Made by a program: the position numbers and the translations under genes
The notes under the pieces: generated by a model
Told to the model about the DNA's origin: nothing
The model's input: only the letters and a program-made list of their open reading frames with translations
Databases searched by the model: none
Shown here: positions 60,977 to 64,000 of the stretch, piece after piece
Position numbering within the stretch: position 1 is the first letter of the stretch
How the letters are laid out: each line of letters begins with the position of its first letter
Assembly (NCBI RefSeq): GCF_004210375.1
Contig: NC_134827.1
Span: forward strand, 100,735,285-100,799,284
Direction: 5' to 3'
DNA from: Tachypleus tridentatus
Taxonomy: Eukaryota; Arthropoda; Merostomata; Xiphosura; Limulidae
DNA: 64,000 nucleotides

Positions 60977-61014
60977 AAGTCATTATCATATTTAATGTTT
61001 TTTTATAATTCAAA

Positions 61015-61070
61015 TAAGCCTCTAGCGGCACATCTGCGAACTTACAACTATAGAAACTTTGTCTTGATAC
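61015..61070 (+). mobile_element. SINE2, left half, split by the hAT insertion
   Basis: CCTCTAGCGGCACATCTGCG and TAGAAACTTTGTCTTGATAC are the SINE2 head up to the B-box; the remainder resumes at 63608 after the hAT element. Confidence 0.75.
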
Positions 61071-63599
61071 CATGGTTGCCAGATGATTTTCTTGGATTTC
61101 ACTAAACAATTTTCTAAAATTTACCAAAAATTCTTGGATTTTACCAAGTTAAATAAAAAACTAACCTTATTTTATTGAAAACTTGGTGTTTTTTTCTTCA
61201 TTGGTGCACAATTTTAGTTTCCTTCATCTGTTTGTATTATTTTTCAGGCGGTTGCCATTCTTTACATGTCGTGTTTTCTAAAAGATTTTTACCATATAAT
61301 ACAGTATCTTGTGTTTCCGTACTTAGCCGGGAACGGTTTTATACCTTTATATTGTTCACCAAAGATAAACAGCCTTTCTGCTGCAGCTGAAGAATGAGAC
61401 AATGATAGTAAGTTTATCATTAATTTGGAGCTAATTGGGAAACGAAATTTATCTCCACATTTTTCTTGAGAAATATAATACCAGTATTTTTCTGGTTTTG
61501 AAATGTCATTCTCTTGTAAAGTTAACTATCTCGTTTCTCTATTGATGTCTTAACACTCTTTTTCCTCAATAATATTAGGATATTTCATGGCCAATGGGAT
61601 AATTGAACGTGGCTGTCCTTGAGACACATTTCCTGGATCTAAAGCTTCAAATAGTTGTAAATACGTGAGCATACCAGATGATACAAACCGTTTGTACATT
61701 TCCTTGCTTAGTATGATATAAAAATTCAGTGTCCAAAGCTGAAATTTTCTTCGAGTTCTTTGGTTTGGATTTTGGAAGAATATTCCAGAAAGATACTTTC
61801 AGTTCTTGCTCACGATATATTTCATTTAAGGGAAGGTAAATTGAAGGATCATTGATGTTAACCTTCGATATATCCGCATCTTTTTATAAACTCATCAAGG
61901 AAACCTTTCATAGTACTGTTAATGGAGACATGTAGCCTATGAATTCTGATGCTTGAAACTGTAAATTTATTTTATTTACATATGGCAGAATAAAAGTAAG
62001 AAATGCGAAGTACATTTTTACAATTGGATTCTGTAATCCTTTTAGTATTGTAGATACTAAAGTCATCCCATCTTCTAATGTCACTGAAGTGATGGCCATT
62101 GATTCAGTTGTCTTTCTACCACATGCTGAAGTGATAACCATCGAGTATAGCTATGATGTAAAATCGTTTTAGGATCTGGGTAAATTCCTGAAATTCTACG
62201 TATTCAGATAATCTCTATGGGTTGTTTGACAAATATGAATAAATATTTCTAGTCAGCTCCTCCAAGGAAGTTGGAAGTTCAGAACATGCATAGGGTATAC
62301 ATAAATACATTGAATGGGATACACAATCTTGTACAAAGAGATATGGTACTTTCGGCTTTAGAAGACTTTGAACACCAATTTTTGACCCCATCATTACACT
62401 TGCATAACCTATCATATTTTTAAATGGAATTCCATGTGTTTCTTTAAAAAAATTACTATAGAACTGTAAATGCCTTGGGCAGTACAACAATTTATTTCCA
62501 AAAAGAATTAAAAAATTCTCAGCTGTTTTTTGAATATTGCTACAATAAAATCTAGCTATTAGAACAAGTTGTTTTTTGTAGATACATCTGTACTTTCATC
62601 AATAATTTAAAAAATATTATTTATAATTGTGCTATAAGTATTTCCAAGTTTTCCTCACCAATGACATTACGAAAAATAACTGTTCCTTTTGTTCTTGCAC
62701 ACTTAGTTCCATTAGCAATTTTAGAATCAGGGCATGCATTAGGTAGAAAGCCTGGAAGATAATCTAGTATTGAAATGGGGAGATTGTTTTCTGTCACAAA
62801 TACACACATTTTCAGTTCAGTGGAAACCACTTGAGACATGTTATATGAAGAAGCAGAAGGCCGTAAACAGTCAGTTACTTTAGAAGTCTGGGCACTTGCT
62901 TTAATATTTTTTAAACGTTTTTCACTGTTAAGATGTTTCTAAAGTATGGTAACACTCCCAGATAAGTCGCAACTGCATATTTTACAAAATGACTTATTTA
63001 AGGTTTTCGGACTTTGACTAAAACAACCAAACTTAGGATCATTAAGCCATTTTTGTGGCAACTAACGTTTCTGTTAGTAACTAGGCCTAAGTAGGCTTAT
63101 TTTCTTGCATGGACTTTCTACTAAATCACTTTCCTTATCGTTCCTTTTCTCAGCCATTGTGATCTGTGGGTTAGATTAAATGTAAATTAAATAAAATTAT
63201 AAAAATTAAGCAAAACACAAATGTAAAATTAAACAATACATTACACTGTAAACGAAGACGGAACTTACGAGTTACAACTCACGAAATCATAACAAAAGCT
63301 ACAGTATATGAAAACAAGACTAACAGAGACGCCGGTGAATCATCATTGTTTGAAATTATCTTGCGCCTTATAACGCAATCTAAATGTTTAAAACATTTAG
63401 ACATAAAACTCGCTCATATAAAGCATTATCACAAGATCAAATTTCACGTAAAGGAGGCAATAAATTTGAAAATCTTTTATTGGCAATGCAACAGGTAAAT
63501 TAGCAAAACTTACCAAATTTCATGAAGGTTTTACCAAATTTATCAAACAGAACTAAATTTACCAAATTTGGTAAAACATTACCTAATTCGGCAATATTG
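61071..63599 (-). mobile_element. hAT transposon, about 2.5 kb, 8-bp target duplication
   Basis: Ends CATGGTTGCC (left) and GGCAATATTG (right; inverse CAATATTGCC), matching at seven of ten positions. CTTGATAC occurs at 61063-61070 and 63600-63607, the 8-bp duplication expected of hAT. Both subterminal regions repeat TTACCAAATTTGGTAA-like words. It is inserted into the B-box of a SINE2. Confidence 0.93.
61340..63157 (-). pseudogene. hAT transposase with BED-like zinc finger, broken
   Basis: Starts MAEKRNDKESDLVESPCKK at 63157. A BED-like finger follows (FCKICSCDL...KHLNSEKR). Later blocks are KCARTKGTVIFRNVIGEENL, a DCVSHSMYLCIPYACSELP segment (family CH-L motif), LQNPIVKMYFAFLTFILPYV and a C-terminal SAAAERLF-FG (dimerisation region). 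These lie in several frames with internal stops, so the gene is dead. No transposase activity is expected. Confidence 0.88.
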
Positions 63600-63607
63600 C
63601 TTGATAC

Positions 63608-63670
63608 CCGTGATGTGCAGAACACAGGTAGTCCATTATGTAGCTTTGTGCTTAAATTCAAACACATTTA
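63608..63670 (+). mobile_element. SINE2, right half, split by the hAT insertion
   Basis: CCGTGATGTGCAGAACACAG and TTATGTAGCTTTGTGCTTAA complete the SINE2 interrupted at 61070. Confidence 0.75.
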
Positions 63671-64000
63671 ATTATACTGTACATGCCATCTTAGTAGTCA
63701 TTTAAAAAGTAAATAACGATGCACTCAAAGTCAATAACAGAGATCCCAAAATATTTGCGATCAAATTAGTATTTTTACTGAAACAGTGCTTCTTTAAATA
63801 CAGGGTTTTTAGCGTAATGCAAATAGATTCTAATCGCAGACATCAAAATCTACCAGTCCACTTCTCTTACGTCTAAGATTAGTTAAGCTTTTATTTAGTA
63901 ATGCCTATATTCGAAAAAGAATAAATAAATTAACACTGTAACTTGTATACGTTTAGTAAGGGCTAACCCTTAAACCCTAATTAATACTATTAATAAATAG
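63671..64000. other. AT-rich end of the window
   Basis: No gene or recognisable element. The CUB gene presumably continues to the right. Confidence 0.4.

Noticed and set aside
61248-61390. Possible terminal exon of the CUB gene (TTTTTCAG acceptor, phase fits, 47 codons to a stop)
   Set aside because: It lies inside the hAT element 61071-63599, and the opposite strand there reads the hAT C-terminal SAAAERLF region, so the open frame is a shadow.

Overview
This is a metazoan nuclear window of AT-rich, intron-rich DNA carrying parts of two multi-exon genes and many transposable elements. The two commonest repeats are tRNA-like SINEs of a kind I associate with horseshoe crab (Limulus/Tachypleus) genomes. 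Together with the gene content this suggests a chelicerate, most likely a horseshoe crab. That taxonomic call is an inference and was not tested by alignment.

Region 1 (about 1-14640) has no confident protein gene. It holds AT-rich sequence, a decayed SINE, a hAT-type MITE (4246-4394), two palindromic TTAA-flanked piggyBac-like MITEs (7122-7304, 11026-11704), a 72-bp tandem duplication, and a few minus-strand segments with splice-like borders that could be noncoding 3' exons of the next gene.

Region 2 (14653-38058, minus strand) is a complete FUBP/KHSRP/Psi family gene. Eighteen coding exons give about 722-730 residues: an N-box-like helix, four KH domains, a Gly/Pro-rich linker, and a Gln/Pro/Tyr-rich tail with repeated Trp/Tyr motifs and an 11-Gln run. 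All junctions are GT-AG and phases agree except at the start of KH3. There a one-base excess in a C run (20380-20383) breaks the canonical strand 'EILVPRQAVG', or else the exon before it uses a second donor. The introns hold a 12-copy 51/48-bp minisatellite, a near-perfect 26-bp hairpin and two copies of a diverged repeat, but no SINE1 or SINE2 copy that I could recognise.

Region 3 (about 38100-64000) is repeat-rich and hosts, on the plus strand, part of a secreted or cell-surface protein with tandem CUB domains (54859-59900, continuing past the window). Between and inside its introns lie more than ten SINE1 copies, several SINE2 copies, three Tc1/mariner copies, a Penelope-like retroelement with RT and GIY-YIG domains and a 13-bp target duplication, two further Penelope-derived insertions with their own target duplications, and a decayed but complete-ended hAT transposon with an 8-bp target duplication inside a SINE2.

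The most unusual object is a 288-bp Penelope-derived foldback (60689-60976). Its two inverted arms enclose 91 bp of hAT transposase sequence, and the whole unit is bounded by one 13-bp target duplication, as if a chimeric, template-switched cDNA had integrated in one event.
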